A stretch of DNA of 64,000 nucleotides from Lachnoclostridium sp. An196 (GCF_002160135.1 NZ_NFJZ01000001.1:1-64000), one strand, 5' to 3'. Numbered from the stretch's first letter, positions 8,346-17,789 are shown. Translations and numbers: made by a program. The notes: generated by a model from the letters alone, not told the origin.

Positions 8346-10425
8346 AAATCTGGAATGGCAGGAGCGCCTGTTCCGCCTTCGGAAAAAATACAGGGAGACG
8401 CCCCCGGGATTCCGGGAAGCGGAGGAAGAAGAAAAAAGCCTGCGCGACCTTCGCCGGATCAGAAAAGAGTATGAAGAGCGGAAAAAATACCGGATCCGTT
8501 CCGGATACCGGGCTTTGCAGGAGTGTTTTGTGGGAAGGGAGCGTTACCTGACGCGGATCGAGGAGATCCTGGCGGAAAAATCCGGGCCGGCGGTTCTGTA
8601 TGGAATCGGGGGGATCGGCAAAACCGCGATCGCCAGGGCATATGTCCGCCGCCATCAGGAAGAGTATGATTCCGTGCTTTTCCTGTCCTGCGACATCGGC
8701 TTTTCTCCGCTGTTCTGCGACGATATCCGCGTGGCGGTCTCCAACCTGCATTATTCCAAAGATAAATACGGGAGCAAGAAGCAGTATTTTAAAGAAAAAA
8801 TGAAAGCTCTGACGGAGATTGGGGAAGAATCCAGATTTCTGCTGGTGCTGGACGACTGCAACCGGGAAGCAGATCCGTACATGGAACAGATCTTTGCCCT
8901 GCCCTGCGATATTCTGGTCACGACCCGGGTCGATCCTGCCATGTGGGGAGTGGCCGGCGGGATCCCGGTGACGGAACTGGAACCGGGCCGGGAATGGGAA
9001 GAGTTTGTCCGGGCGTACCGGGGATCGGAGCCGACGCAGGAGGAATGGAAAGAATATCGGGAATACCGGGAGAGGATCGGCGGGCATACGCTGCTTATGA
9101 TGCTGAAGCTGCACGGCGTGGAGCCGGGAAAAGACGCATCCGGCACGATGGAGATGATCGCCAAGGATATGTTCCGCAGATTCCCTCTGAAAAAATGGGA
9201 AAAACAGGCGCTCCGGGAACTGTCCCTGATGCCGGTGCAGGGGATTTCAGAAGATTTGTATTATCAGGTATCGGGAATGGCTCCCGGGGCAGTGGAACGG
9301 CTGGAAGACCGTCTGCTGATACGGCGGGAGGAGAAAGAGGGGAAATATGTGCTTTCGCTCCATCCGATCATCGCAAAAGCGGCCCGCGACGTGTTTGTAC
9401 CTACCCAGACAAACTGCAGAATGCTTCTGCATGGATTCTATAAGATCGCGCGCAATTCCTGGAACAGGACCTATCTGGAAAACCAGGAGATCGAGCCGTA
9501 TATATTTGCTTTCCTGAACGCTTTTTCGGCGCCGAAACCGTGGCTGTTCAGAGAATACGGCGCGTTTATCGCATGGCTGTGGATCCAGGGATATTTTGAA
9601 GAGGCGGAAAAATGCTGCAGGAGCCTGGTCTGTCAGATGGAAGCCTGTTACGGCGCTGTACATCAGGCGACCGGGGAAACCTATCTGTGGATGGCCGCCG
9701 TCTATTATAATTCCATGAATTTTGAGAAAGCGGACGTCTGGTATGAGAAAGGCTTTCAGAGCCTGAACGCCTGCAGGCCGTTTGACGACCGGTATTTTAA
9801 TACCCTCGGCACTTCCTACGCCAAACTTTCCCGATCCGCGCGCTACAGAGGAGATCTGGAGCTGGCGCTTGACCTGGCGGATGAGGCGCTGAAGATCGGC
9901 AGGAAATACTGGGATCTCTGTGAAGAAAGGGGCGTCTGGTACGAGGAGAGTGACGCCCAGAATACCTGGTGCCACTGGCTTTTGAACAAGGCGAGGATCC
10001 TGTACGACATGGGAAGGCTGCAGGAAGCCTGGGAACTGGGGCATCAGGCATGGAAGGGAGTCTGGGACGAGGTGCAGGAAGGCAAGAACTATGGCTACGA
10101 ACTGGTGGAATTTGAACGTTTTCTGGTAAAAGCGCTGATGGCGCTGGAAGATTACGGACGGGCTGAGGAAGTCGCGGAAGAGATGCTGAAGACCGCGCTG
10201 GCTTACCGGATGGAGGGATCGAAGGAGGTATTAAGCTGCCGGGAGCAGATGGCGGACCTGTATCTGAAAATGGGCGATGAAAAGAAAGCGGCCGGATTGT
10301 ACGGGGAGATCATACAGAAGCTGATGGAAGATTTTCCATATCAAAAAGACTGGATCCGGAAAATACAGTCCAAATGGAAGGCGGCGGGCGGAAATGTTAA
10401 AGTTCACCTTATTGACGAAGAATAG
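8317..10425 (+). CDS. STAND (NB-ARC-like) ATPase with C-terminal TPR-like repeats, copy 2
   Basis: This 702-residue paralogue of the gene at 4990 repeats its architecture: N-terminal KYRETPPGFRE, VGRE, P-loop GIGGIGKT (96-103), Walker B FLLVLDD, ILVTTR, then TPR-like repeats to the end. Over the 33 residues around the P-loop, 25 are identical to copy 1 by eye, while the repeats differ more, consistent with sensing different ligands. I prefer the ATG at 8317 because GGAGGG sits six bases upstream; an in-frame ATG at 8311 directly abuts that site. The copies probably arose by duplication and may form a hetero-oligomer. No effector domain is fused. The ligand is unknown. Confidence 0.88.
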   Translation: MGKNEYLDGENLEWQERLFRLRKKYRETPPGFREAEEEEKSLRDLRRIRKEYEERKKYRIRSGYRALQECFVGRERYLTRIEEILAEKSGPAVLYGIGGIGKTAIARAYVRRHQEEYDSVLFLSCDIGFSPLFCDDIRVAVSNLHYSKDKYGSKKQYFKEKMKALTEIGEESRFLLVLDDCNREADPYMEQIFALPCDILVTTRVDPAMWGVAGGIPVTELEPGREWEEFVRAYRGSEPTQEEWKEYREYRERIGGHTLLMMLKLHGVEPGKDASGTMEMIAKDMFRRFPLKKWEKQALRELSLMPVQGISEDLYYQVSGMAPGAVERLEDRLLIRREEKEGKYVLSLHPIIAKAARDVFVPTQTNCRMLLHGFYKIARNSWNRTYLENQEIEPYIFAFLNAFSAPKPWLFREYGAFIAWLWIQGYFEEAEKCCRSLVCQMEACYGAVHQATGETYLWMAAVYYNSMNFEKADVWYEKGFQSLNACRPFDDRYFNTLGTSYAKLSRSARYRGDLELALDLADEALKIGRKYWDLCEERGVWYEESDAQNTWCHWLLNKARILYDMGRLQEAWELGHQAWKGVWDEVQEGKNYGYELVEFERFLVKALMALEDYGRAEEVAEEMLKTALAYRMEGSKEVLSCREQMADLYLKMGDEKKAAGLYGEIIQKLMEDFPYQKDWIRKIQSKWKAAGGNVKVHLIDEE

Positions 10426-10469
10426 AGAAATCGTTAATGTACAAAAATACAGAGTCAGGAGGGTGAATG

Positions 10470-11948
10470 ATGATCGGGATTGACCTGGGAACTACTTTTT
10501 CAGCGGCGGCGTATCTGGATCCGGACGGGAACCCGCAGCTTGTAAGCAACAGCAGGGGGGCGCGTCTGACTCCTTCGGTAGTGATGGAAGAGGACGACGG
10601 CACGGTCGTCGTGGGGGAAGATGCCAGAGAGTCCATGGTGTTGATGGGAGACGCGGTCGTTTCCACGGTAAAAGATTATATGGGTACGGACAGAAAGTTT
10701 GTTCTTCCTTCAGGAACGGCTTATACTCCGGAGCAGGTGTCGGCGCTGATACTGAAAAAAATTGTGAAAGACGCCGAGGAATTTCTCGGAGAAGAGATTC
10801 GGCAGGCAGTGGTTACAGTGCCTGCCTATTTTAATGACGCGCAGAGGCAGGCCACAAAGGATGCGGGAAGGATGGCGGGACTCGATGTGGCCTGTATGCC
10901 CAACGAGCCCACGGCCGCCGCGCTCTACTATGCATGGAGCAGCCGTATGGAGAAGGGACGCATCCTGGTCTACGATCTGGGCGGAGGGACCTTCGACGCT
11001 TCCATCGTGGAGATCTGCGGGAAACAGGCGGAGGTGGTGGCCACCGGAGGGATCCGCAAACTGGGCGGGCATTTTTTCGACCAGCTGATCCTGAATTATG
11101 CGGCGGATTACCTTCTGGAGAAATACGGTCTGGATGTGTACGACGACGAATATATCGACGAACTGCAGGAACTGAGCCTGAAAGCGGAGAACTGCAAAAT
11201 CCAGTTGAGCAGCAGGACTTCCGCCCAGATGGTCATCAAGATCGGGAAGGTACGTGAAAAGCTGGAGATTACCCGAGCGCAGTTTGAAAAGATGATCGCA
11301 GGATTTTACGGGCGGACGGAGAGCACGGTGCGGATGGTGCTCCAGGATGCCGGGATGAGCTGGAAAGATATCGACAAACTTCTCCTGGTGGGCGGATCCA
11401 GCAAGATTCCGTATATCGCGGAGCGGCTCCGGGAATTTTCCGGGATGGAGCCTTCCCATGAGACGAATCCGGACGAGGCGGTGGCGCTGGGAGCGGCGCT
11501 CTATGCTTCCGGATTGTTTGAAAAGGTCCAGGATGTGTGTTCCCACAGCCTGGGGATCGTGTCCCGCAGAGGAGCCGGAGCGGAGAAATACAACAGTGTG
11601 ATCATTCCCAGAAATACGGCGCTTCCTGCCCGGATGTCCAGGGACTATTATACAGGGACGAACGATATGAAAAAGATCTGCCTGGAGATCACGGAGGGGG
11701 AGGACGAGGACCTGGATTATGTGAGCATCCTGGCCGGGATTGAGATCCTCCTGCCGCCGGGGATTCCCAGGAACACCAGGGTGACGGTGGAAATGTTCCT
11801 GAACCAGAACCAGCTTCTGCACGTATACGCCAGGATCCATGCGGAGCCGGAGATCTATAAAGAGATCGAGATTCCCCGCAGCAGCAACCTGGACGAGTCG
11901 GAGATCGCGGAGCAGACGACGCTTCTGGAACGGATCGTGGTGCAGTAG
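10470..11948 (+). CDS. Hsp70 (DnaK-like) protein lacking the C-terminal lid
   Basis: The 492-residue product has a complete actin-fold ATPase: IGIDLGTTFS at the N-terminus, NEPTAAALYY, DLGGGTFDAS and GGSSKIP. After about residue 375 only a short beta-rich substrate-binding part remains, ending at about 490. Canonical DnaK is about 610-640 residues and carries an alpha-helical lid, absent here, as is the EEVD-like or disordered tail. It lies inside the cluster with no dnaJ or grpE beside it, so it is not the housekeeping dnaK. A role as a dedicated ATP-dependent chaperone or switch for cluster proteins is inferred. The ATG at 10470 is preferred over 10467 by its spacing to AGGAGGG. Confidence 0.9.
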   Translation: MIGIDLGTTFSAAAYLDPDGNPQLVSNSRGARLTPSVVMEEDDGTVVVGEDARESMVLMGDAVVSTVKDYMGTDRKFVLPSGTAYTPEQVSALILKKIVKDAEEFLGEEIRQAVVTVPAYFNDAQRQATKDAGRMAGLDVACMPNEPTAAALYYAWSSRMEKGRILVYDLGGGTFDASIVEICGKQAEVVATGGIRKLGGHFFDQLILNYAADYLLEKYGLDVYDDEYIDELQELSLKAENCKIQLSSRTSAQMVIKIGKVREKLEITRAQFEKMIAGFYGRTESTVRMVLQDAGMSWKDIDKLLLVGGSSKIPYIAERLREFSGMEPSHETNPDEAVALGAALYASGLFEKVQDVCSHSLGIVSRRGAGAEKYNSVIIPRNTALPARMSRDYYTGTNDMKKICLEITEGEDEDLDYVSILAGIEILLPPGIPRNTRVTVEMFLNQNQLLHVYARIHAEPEIYKEIEIPRSSNLDESEIAEQTTLLERIVVQ

Positions 11949-11966
11949 GCGGGAGGAGAGCCGGGG

Positions 11967-13988
11967 ATGGAAAAGGATTTTGAAGAACTGGTAAAGGAAT
12001 ACCAGAGAGAAAAAGAAGCAGGAGCAGAGGCGGGACGGATGACGGAGCTGCTCCGGGAAATTATGGAGATTTCCTACGACGGACGGCTGATGTACGAGCT
12101 GGCGCTGTGGTACTGGAAAGACGGATACCCTGCCAGGGCGAAAAGAACCTGTAAACAGATCCGCCAGTTTTTCCGGGAAGGCGAGTGGGCGGACCGGGCA
12201 GGAGAGACGCTGAGCCTCCTGGACGGGGACGAGGATCTGCCGGAAATACTGGAAAAAACGTGGCTGTCCGGAGAAACTGCGGCAGAAGACGCCGAAAAAG
12301 AAAAGGAGGCGCCGCGTCCGGAGAAAAACGGAAGCGGTCCGCAGATCCCGCCGGTGATCGAAGAGGCGTTCCGGGGCATGGTAGGAATGGAATCCGTGAA
12401 AAAGGAGCTGGTGAGCTTCTATAATATCGCCCGCCTGGAAAAACTCAGGGAAGAGCAGCTGGGAATCTCCGGAAACGAAAGCCGTTCTTATAATTTTGTC
12501 CTTTATGGGAACCCGGGTACCGGAAAGACCACGGTCGCCCGGATTATAGGGAAAGTGCTCTACGCGCTGGGGATCCGGGAGAAAGACGCGTTTATGGAAG
12601 TGGACCGCGGGAAACTGGTCAGTGAGTACGTGGGGCAGACGGCCAAAAACGTACAGAAGGCGCTTGCGGAGATCCGGGGCGGCACGCTGTTTATCGACGA
12701 AGCCTACAGTCTGTATAAAAAGGATGACGCCAAAGATTTCGGGCAGGAGGCCATCGATACCCTGTTAAAGGATATGGAAGACCACCGCAGCGAATATTCG
12801 GTGATCCTGGCAGGATACCGGGGACCCATGACCGAGATGCTGAACCATGCCAACCCGGGCTTCCGTTCCCGGTTCACTTACCATATTGTGATCCCGGATT
12901 ATTCCGATGAAGAGCTTCTTGAGATTGCCCGCAGCGTGGCGGGAAGCCATCATTACATAATAGAAGAAAAAGGTTATGAAGCGCTGAAAAAGCGGATCGA
13001 CCGGGAACGGATCGACGAGACGTTCGGGAATGCCCGTTTTATCCGCGAGGTGATCAACGACGCAGAGAAAAACCTGGCGGACCGACTGGTAAAAATGGGG
13101 CATTTTGAACAGGCGGACCTGACGGTACTGAAAGCGGAGGACATATTCCCGGAAGAGGATCAGGGCAAAGACCTGAAAGAACTGCTGGCGGAACTGGACG
13201 GGCTGACAGGACTTGCGGAAGTGAAGAAAAGCGTATCCGAAATGCTGGATAAGATCGCAGTCGGCAAGGAGGCCGAACGGCGGGGGATCCAGGGAGACTT
13301 CGGCATGGGGAGCCTCCATATGGCGTTCAAGGGCAATGCCGGGACGGGCAAGACCACGGTGGCGCGTCTGCTGGGGAAGATCCTGGCCGAGATGGGCGTT
13401 CTGAAGCGGGGAGACGTATTTATAGAGACGACGCGGGCGGATCTGGTGGGACAGTACCAGGGGCATACGGCGGCGAAAGTCAAAGAGACAGTGCGTTCGG
13501 CGCTGGGCGGGGTGCTCTTTATCGACGAGGCGTACGCGCTGGTGAAGGATGAGTCGGACAGCTTCGGCAGGGAAGCGGTGGACACATTGGTGGCGGAGAT
13601 GGAGAACCACCGGGACGCGCTGGTAGTGATTCTGGCGGGATATACCGGAGATATCGACCGGTTCCTGGCGGAAAATCAGGGACTCAGGAGCCGGGTGACC
13701 AGGGACCTCTTTTTTGCCGATTACACGGCGGAGGAGATGACGGAGATCTTCTGCTCGCTGGCGAAGAAAGGAGGGATCCGGATCCCCGAGGACGTTCTGC
13801 CCTCCATCCGCAGATGCCTGGAAGAAAAGGCGTCCGCGCCGGATTTTGGCAACGGACGCGGGGTTCGCAACGTATTTGAGGCAGCGTGCCGGAGAAAAGA
13901 CAGCAGGATCGCGGCCCGGATGCGGGAGGGAGCGGTCCTGGCGGACGAGGATTTTGTGACATTCACAGAAGAAGATATGCTTGTATAG
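11967..13988 (+). CDS. Tandem CbbX/SpoVK-type AAA+ ATPase
   Basis: The 673-residue protein has a helical N-terminal region with an acidic linker (about 1-125) and two AAA+ modules of the CbxX/CfqX (SpoVK, RuBisCO-activase CbbX) type. Walker A is GNPGTGKT (181-188) and GNAGTGKT (456-463); Walker B is LFIDEA (241-246) and VLFIDEA (516-522). Arginine-finger candidates lie in GFRSRF (298-303) and GLRSR. Both modules look catalytically intact. Family members remodel protein complexes, and EccA of type VII secretion also belongs here, but no WXG100 or EssC gene is present. It follows the Hsp70 gene by 18 bases, and the two plausibly act on the same clients. Confidence 0.9.
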   Translation: MEKDFEELVKEYQREKEAGAEAGRMTELLREIMEISYDGRLMYELALWYWKDGYPARAKRTCKQIRQFFREGEWADRAGETLSLLDGDEDLPEILEKTWLSGETAAEDAEKEKEAPRPEKNGSGPQIPPVIEEAFRGMVGMESVKKELVSFYNIARLEKLREEQLGISGNESRSYNFVLYGNPGTGKTTVARIIGKVLYALGIREKDAFMEVDRGKLVSEYVGQTAKNVQKALAEIRGGTLFIDEAYSLYKKDDAKDFGQEAIDTLLKDMEDHRSEYSVILAGYRGPMTEMLNHANPGFRSRFTYHIVIPDYSDEELLEIARSVAGSHHYIIEEKGYEALKKRIDRERIDETFGNARFIREVINDAEKNLADRLVKMGHFEQADLTVLKAEDIFPEEDQGKDLKELLAELDGLTGLAEVKKSVSEMLDKIAVGKEAERRGIQGDFGMGSLHMAFKGNAGTGKTTVARLLGKILAEMGVLKRGDVFIETTRADLVGQYQGHTAAKVKETVRSALGGVLFIDEAYALVKDESDSFGREAVDTLVAEMENHRDALVVILAGYTGDIDRFLAENQGLRSRVTRDLFFADYTAEEMTEIFCSLAKKGGIRIPEDVLPSIRRCLEEKASAPDFGNGRGVRNVFEAACRRKDSRIAARMREGAVLADEDFVTFTEEDMLV

Positions 13989-14000
13989 GAGGGAAAAAGA

Positions 14001-15371
14001 ATGAGCGATGTGAGAAACCTGTGCATGGAACTGCTGGCAGTGGAGGAGAAATGGAGAACGCTGGCAGGAACGAGTAAAAAGAAGCTTCCGGATCTGGGCT
14101 CGGCCCACGCGAATATACAGAAGGCGAACCGGAGCAAACTCATCAAATGGATATTCGTGGCGGCGATCCTGGCGGTGGCTTTTCTGGTCGTGAAGCCGAT
14201 GCTGCCTGTGGCAGGAGAGGACGACAGCTTTGAGATGACTTTTTTCGCGGGGATCTGTAAGTTTGGATTCTGGTTTATTCTGCTCTGCGCCCTGGGACTT
14301 GTTCTGTGGCTGGGCGGAATCTACGGCAAAGTAGACGAGACGGACAAAAAGGCCGACCGTACTTACGCGGAGAATAAACGTTTCAACGAAAAACTGGACG
14401 CGGATCTGGCAAAAGCGAAGGAGGATCATGCCCGGATCCTTCAGATGCTGCGCACGGAGGGACAGAAAGGGTATTTCTATGACATCCCGTTTGATCCGGC
14501 GGCCACATACAAGACGTTCAGGGACGGCGTGGAATTTTACAGTTCTGAGATGGGCAACAGTTTCATCGGAGGCCCGCCGGTGATCTATAAATATCATGAG
14601 AATTGGCCGGTCCGCCTGGACGGGTTCCATCCGGGAAAAAGCTGCAAGATCAAAGAGGCGATGGACGTCCTCACGGACAAGGATTATGTAAAGATCTGTC
14701 CTGACAGGAAATGGATCCGGGAGAACCAGGAAAAAGAGTGCGTCCTGTTCGGTATGTGGGATATGTATCAAGAACCCCTGAAGGACAGGAAAATATTTAA
14801 ACTGGGGAACCTGGACTTGAATCAGGCGATAAAGACAGCGGTGAGGACCATGTCGGACGCGGCCAGATTTTTAAGCTCCGGGATCGACGCGTACGACCCG
14901 TTCATCCCCCAGCGGATTCCCCGCTCCCAGGTGAAGGACGACAGGAATGAAACGCTGGAAAAAGAAAGGCAGGATTACCACTACGGGATAGTGGACGAGG
15001 AGGATTTTGAGCATCTGCATTATGCGTACACTTTTTTGCTGATAGAAAAGGGATACCTGGTTATCTGCAACGGAAAGCTGGTATGCGCCGCTCTGTCCAA
15101 CCATCCGGTGGGCTCGCTGCTTATGGAGTTTAACATCGGAAAAGGACAGTACAAACGGTGGGCAGATTACCATGGATACCTGGCAAAGGTGGATACAAGC
15201 GGCAAGCAGGCCAGCCCGGATATGGCGTCCACGATCGATTATCTGACAAAATACTGCGGGAGTTATTTCCCGGCATTTGATCCGTTTATGAAGAAGCCGG
15301 AGGGGATGCCGGACAGTCTGTTCCGTCTCCTGATGGCCGGATGGTATCGGGCTTCGCAGAATAAGAAATAG
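14001..15371 (+). CDS. Unknown membrane-anchored protein with coiled coil
   Basis: This 456-residue protein is not recognised. Two hydrophobic helices lie at about residues 50-68 and 85-108. A charged stretch at about 112-155 is likely a coiled coil. A large C-terminal region (about 160-456) is soluble and probably cytoplasmic, rich in Tyr, Lys and Asp, with no catalytic signature I can identify. A strong GGAGGG ribosome site precedes the ATG and the gene lies 12 bases after the AAA+ gene. It could tether the AAA+/Hsp70 machinery to the membrane. That is inference from topology and position. Confidence 0.78.
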   Translation: MSDVRNLCMELLAVEEKWRTLAGTSKKKLPDLGSAHANIQKANRSKLIKWIFVAAILAVAFLVVKPMLPVAGEDDSFEMTFFAGICKFGFWFILLCALGLVLWLGGIYGKVDETDKKADRTYAENKRFNEKLDADLAKAKEDHARILQMLRTEGQKGYFYDIPFDPAATYKTFRDGVEFYSSEMGNSFIGGPPVIYKYHENWPVRLDGFHPGKSCKIKEAMDVLTDKDYVKICPDRKWIRENQEKECVLFGMWDMYQEPLKDRKIFKLGNLDLNQAIKTAVRTMSDAARFLSSGIDAYDPFIPQRIPRSQVKDDRNETLEKERQDYHYGIVDEEDFEHLHYAYTFLLIEKGYLVICNGKLVCAALSNHPVGSLLMEFNIGKGQYKRWADYHGYLAKVDTSGKQASPDMASTIDYLTKYCGSYFPAFDPFMKKPEGMPDSLFRLLMAGWYRASQNKK

Positions 15372-15390
15372 ATAACAGGAGGAAACGCAG

Positions 15391-16095
15391 ATGGGAAGAG
15401 TGACAGGACTGGGAGCCAGGCTGATCTTCGGCTCCCTGCTGGTGTATATTTTTGTGAGTTTTCTGGGGGCGTCGGGTCCTTTTGGAGGGATGGCCGGGAT
15501 GCTGGTCTCCAGGTTCCCGTTCCACAGGCAGATTGCGGAGGCGTTTGCGGAAGGACTGGGGTATGATATCAGCATGATCCCGGCGGTGTATTCCTCTATC
15601 GTGGACGACCTGATCGTGCTTCTTCTGTCGGTGGCGCTGTCGGGAGGCATTTCCACAACGCTGGGACATATCTTCAGCCCTGACGGAAAAGTGGGAATAC
15701 AGGGGATGGCAGTGTCCGCGCTGTCCCTGGTCGTGACGGTGTGCGTGGCCAGCTTCCTTTTCGGCGGCATTGTGCAGTGGATGAACCAGAGCCTGGGCGG
15801 AAGGCTTCTGCTTCCGGTACTGAAAGTGCTGATCCTGGTAGTTTCAGCCCTGGTCTTCATCGCGTTCGTACAGGCATGCGCCGGACTGGCGAGAGGGGAG
15901 GTCGGACTTGGCCTCCTGGGTTTTTTTGCCATCCGGTCGGTCATAGAGACAGTGGTGGCGGATGTGGCGGCTGTCTACATCATACTGACGATCCTGAACC
16001 GGGCCGGAGCGGTGGCAGGAACCTTCACGGCGGTTTATATTGTGGCGACGCTTGTGCTGTTTGTGGTCGGAAACCTGGGCAGGGCAGCGTCCTGA
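15391..16095 (+). CDS. Unknown polytopic membrane protein
   Basis: The 234-residue protein is almost wholly hydrophobic, with about five or six predicted transmembrane helices (for example near residues 10-28, 72-90, 108-130, 142-165, 172-195 and 205-228). It has no conserved transporter motif I recognise and few charged residues inside the helices. AGGAGG precedes the ATG at good spacing. It is 19 bases after the two-helix membrane protein, so the two may form a membrane complex. A CvpA-like fold was considered because of the small Gly- and Val-rich helices, but I cannot support it. Confidence 0.75.
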   Translation: MGRVTGLGARLIFGSLLVYIFVSFLGASGPFGGMAGMLVSRFPFHRQIAEAFAEGLGYDISMIPAVYSSIVDDLIVLLLSVALSGGISTTLGHIFSPDGKVGIQGMAVSALSLVVTVCVASFLFGGIVQWMNQSLGGRLLLPVLKVLILVVSALVFIAFVQACAGLARGEVGLGLLGFFAIRSVIETVVADVAAVYIILTILNRAGAVAGTFTAVYIVATLVLFVVGNLGRAAS

Positions 16096-16133
16096 ACGGA
16101 CTGTGAAAATAACTGAAAAGGAGAAGAAAGCAT

Positions 16134-17789
16134 ATGGGCGACAGAGACGACGGTATTCTGCTGGACGAGGCGCAGGGGCAGGAACAAGAACAGGACGAAT
16201 CTTTGATGGATCTTCTGGGACTGGAGGATGATTCAGAAAACATTGAGCTGATGAAGGGCGCGGCGGAACAGGGAAAGGAAGAAGGCATCCTGAACCTGGG
16301 GATCGCATATCTGCACGGCAAAGGGGTAGAGCAGGACTTCGCGGAAGCATGCTACTGGTTTGAACAGAGCAGGGACGCCATGGCGATGGTGCAGATCGCG
16401 GAAATATATGATAAAGAAGGCAGCAAAGAGCTGGCTGTGGAATATTACCGGCGAGCCGTATCCGCGCCGGAAGACAGGTTCGGGGGCTTCCGTGCTTCCG
16501 CCTGCATCAACCTGGCGCTGAAGCTTTGCGCGGAAGACCCGGAAGAAGCTGATCGGTATCTGCGCCAGGCGGCGGATCTGGGAGTGCCGGAGGATTATCA
16601 GCAGATCGCCTGCAAACTTGCAGGGATTCTTGGAGGCGTGTTCGCGAAGCAGGAAAATCTGGAGAAAGCGCTGGAATGGCTCCGTTTCTCGGCGGACGGC
16701 TGCGAGGACACGGGCGTGAAGAAGCAGCTGACAGCGGTCTGCAGAGAGGTGCTGAGAGAGGGACCGGGCAGCAGCCTTTATAAAGAAGCGCTGGAAGGGA
16801 TGGAGCATCTGGCGGATGGAGGCGACCAGCTGGCCATGATGACGGTTTTCCAGTACTGGGATAAAAATACAGATCTGCCCCAGAGCGCCGCGAAATATAA
16901 AGAGTGGCTGGTGAAAGCCGCCGATTTTGGGGTGGAATACGCGCAGTTCCTCCTGGTGCAGGAATATCTGGGGACCGGAAGACGGCGGACTGACATTCCG
17001 GAGGATATCGGGCTGGCAAGAAAATATTTTGACAGGTGCAAGGTGTGGATCGGGACCGTGGAGAACGGCGGTGAAATCGTCGCTCGTTTTGAGGCGGCGA
17101 TCCGGGCGAAAGAGCAGGGCGCGTCAGCCGGGAACAAAGCAGGATCGGAGGACGCTGTACCGGAGAGAATTCTGGAGCAGGAAGAAGCGGAAGAGATTGT
17201 CGAACGTATGAGCAGGACCGGAGAGACGGTGTTGGTGATCCCCGAGGGCGTGACAGGTATCGGCGTCCGCGCGTTTGACAGCAGAGCTTCAAAAAAGCTG
17301 AAATATACAAAAAATATTGAATCTATACGCTTCCCGGATTCCGTGAGAGAGATCGACACATGGGCTTTTGCGTGCATGGATTCGCTCAAAGAGATCACGC
17401 TGCCGCCGCGCCTTAAGTATCTGGGCAAGGATGCTTTTTCCGGTGATTGGGTGAATTTTATCAATTTATGGGTGCGCGACAAACGGACGTTCCAGTGCAT
17501 CGAGATCCCTGCATGCACAGAATTGGAAGAGGACGCCCTCTTTGGAATCCACCGGATCATGACGCTGAGATTCCTGGAGGGAAGAAAGGTGCTGGACTGG
17601 AAATTTCTGGGAGACAAAACGTGGATCGGAGAGGTGATCGTGCCGGATTCGGTAGAAAAAATGATTCCTTTTGAGCCCAGCTACAGAAAGATCCGGATTG
17701 AGAAGTTTTCCCTGCCGTCAAAGCTTAAGGATCAGTTCCAGGAATGTATCGGGAAATACTGCCCTAAAGCCCGGGCAGAGTTTCGGTAG
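16134..17789 (+). CDS. Sel1-repeat protein fused to a BspA-like leucine-rich repeat domain
   Basis: The 551-residue protein starts with an acidic Glu/Gln-rich segment, then Sel1-like repeats from about residue 40 to 330 (canonical unit LGIAYLHGKGVEQDFAEACY). After a linker it carries a LRR_5/BspA-type leucine-rich domain (about 365-500) with phrases such as IPEGVTGIGVRAF and IRFPDSVREIDTWAF. Both repeat types bind proteins. No signal peptide is visible, so the LRR domain, which in BspA proteins is usually surface-exposed, here appears cytoplasmic. A strong AAAAGGAG site precedes the ATG. The role inferred from context is client recognition or scaffolding for the Hsp70/AAA+ pair. Confidence 0.85.
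   Translation: MGDRDDGILLDEAQGQEQEQDESLMDLLGLEDDSENIELMKGAAEQGKEEGILNLGIAYLHGKGVEQDFAEACYWFEQSRDAMAMVQIAEIYDKEGSKELAVEYYRRAVSAPEDRFGGFRASACINLALKLCAEDPEEADRYLRQAADLGVPEDYQQIACKLAGILGGVFAKQENLEKALEWLRFSADGCEDTGVKKQLTAVCREVLREGPGSSLYKEALEGMEHLADGGDQLAMMTVFQYWDKNTDLPQSAAKYKEWLVKAADFGVEYAQFLLVQEYLGTGRRRTDIPEDIGLARKYFDRCKVWIGTVENGGEIVARFEAAIRAKEQGASAGNKAGSEDAVPERILEQEEAEEIVERMSRTGETVLVIPEGVTGIGVRAFDSRASKKLKYTKNIESIRFPDSVREIDTWAFACMDSLKEITLPPRLKYLGKDAFSGDWVNFINLWVRDKRTFQCIEIPACTELEEDALFGIHRIMTLRFLEGRKVLDWKFLGDKTWIGEVIVPDSVEKMIPFEPSYRKIRIEKFSLPSKLKDQFQECIGKYCPKARAEFR

Noticed and set aside
11967-13988. Type VII secretion EccA
   Set aside because: EccA has one CbxX-type AAA+ domain after TPRs and occurs with EssC/EccC and WXG100 genes; this protein has two AAA+ domains and none of those neighbours.
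12765-14771. Minus-strand open frame of 668 codons opposite the AAA+ and membrane-protein genes
   Set aside because: It lies antisense to two genes with clear motifs and strong ribosome sites; its product is His/Arg/Leu-rich with no domain, as expected from codon bias on the other strand.
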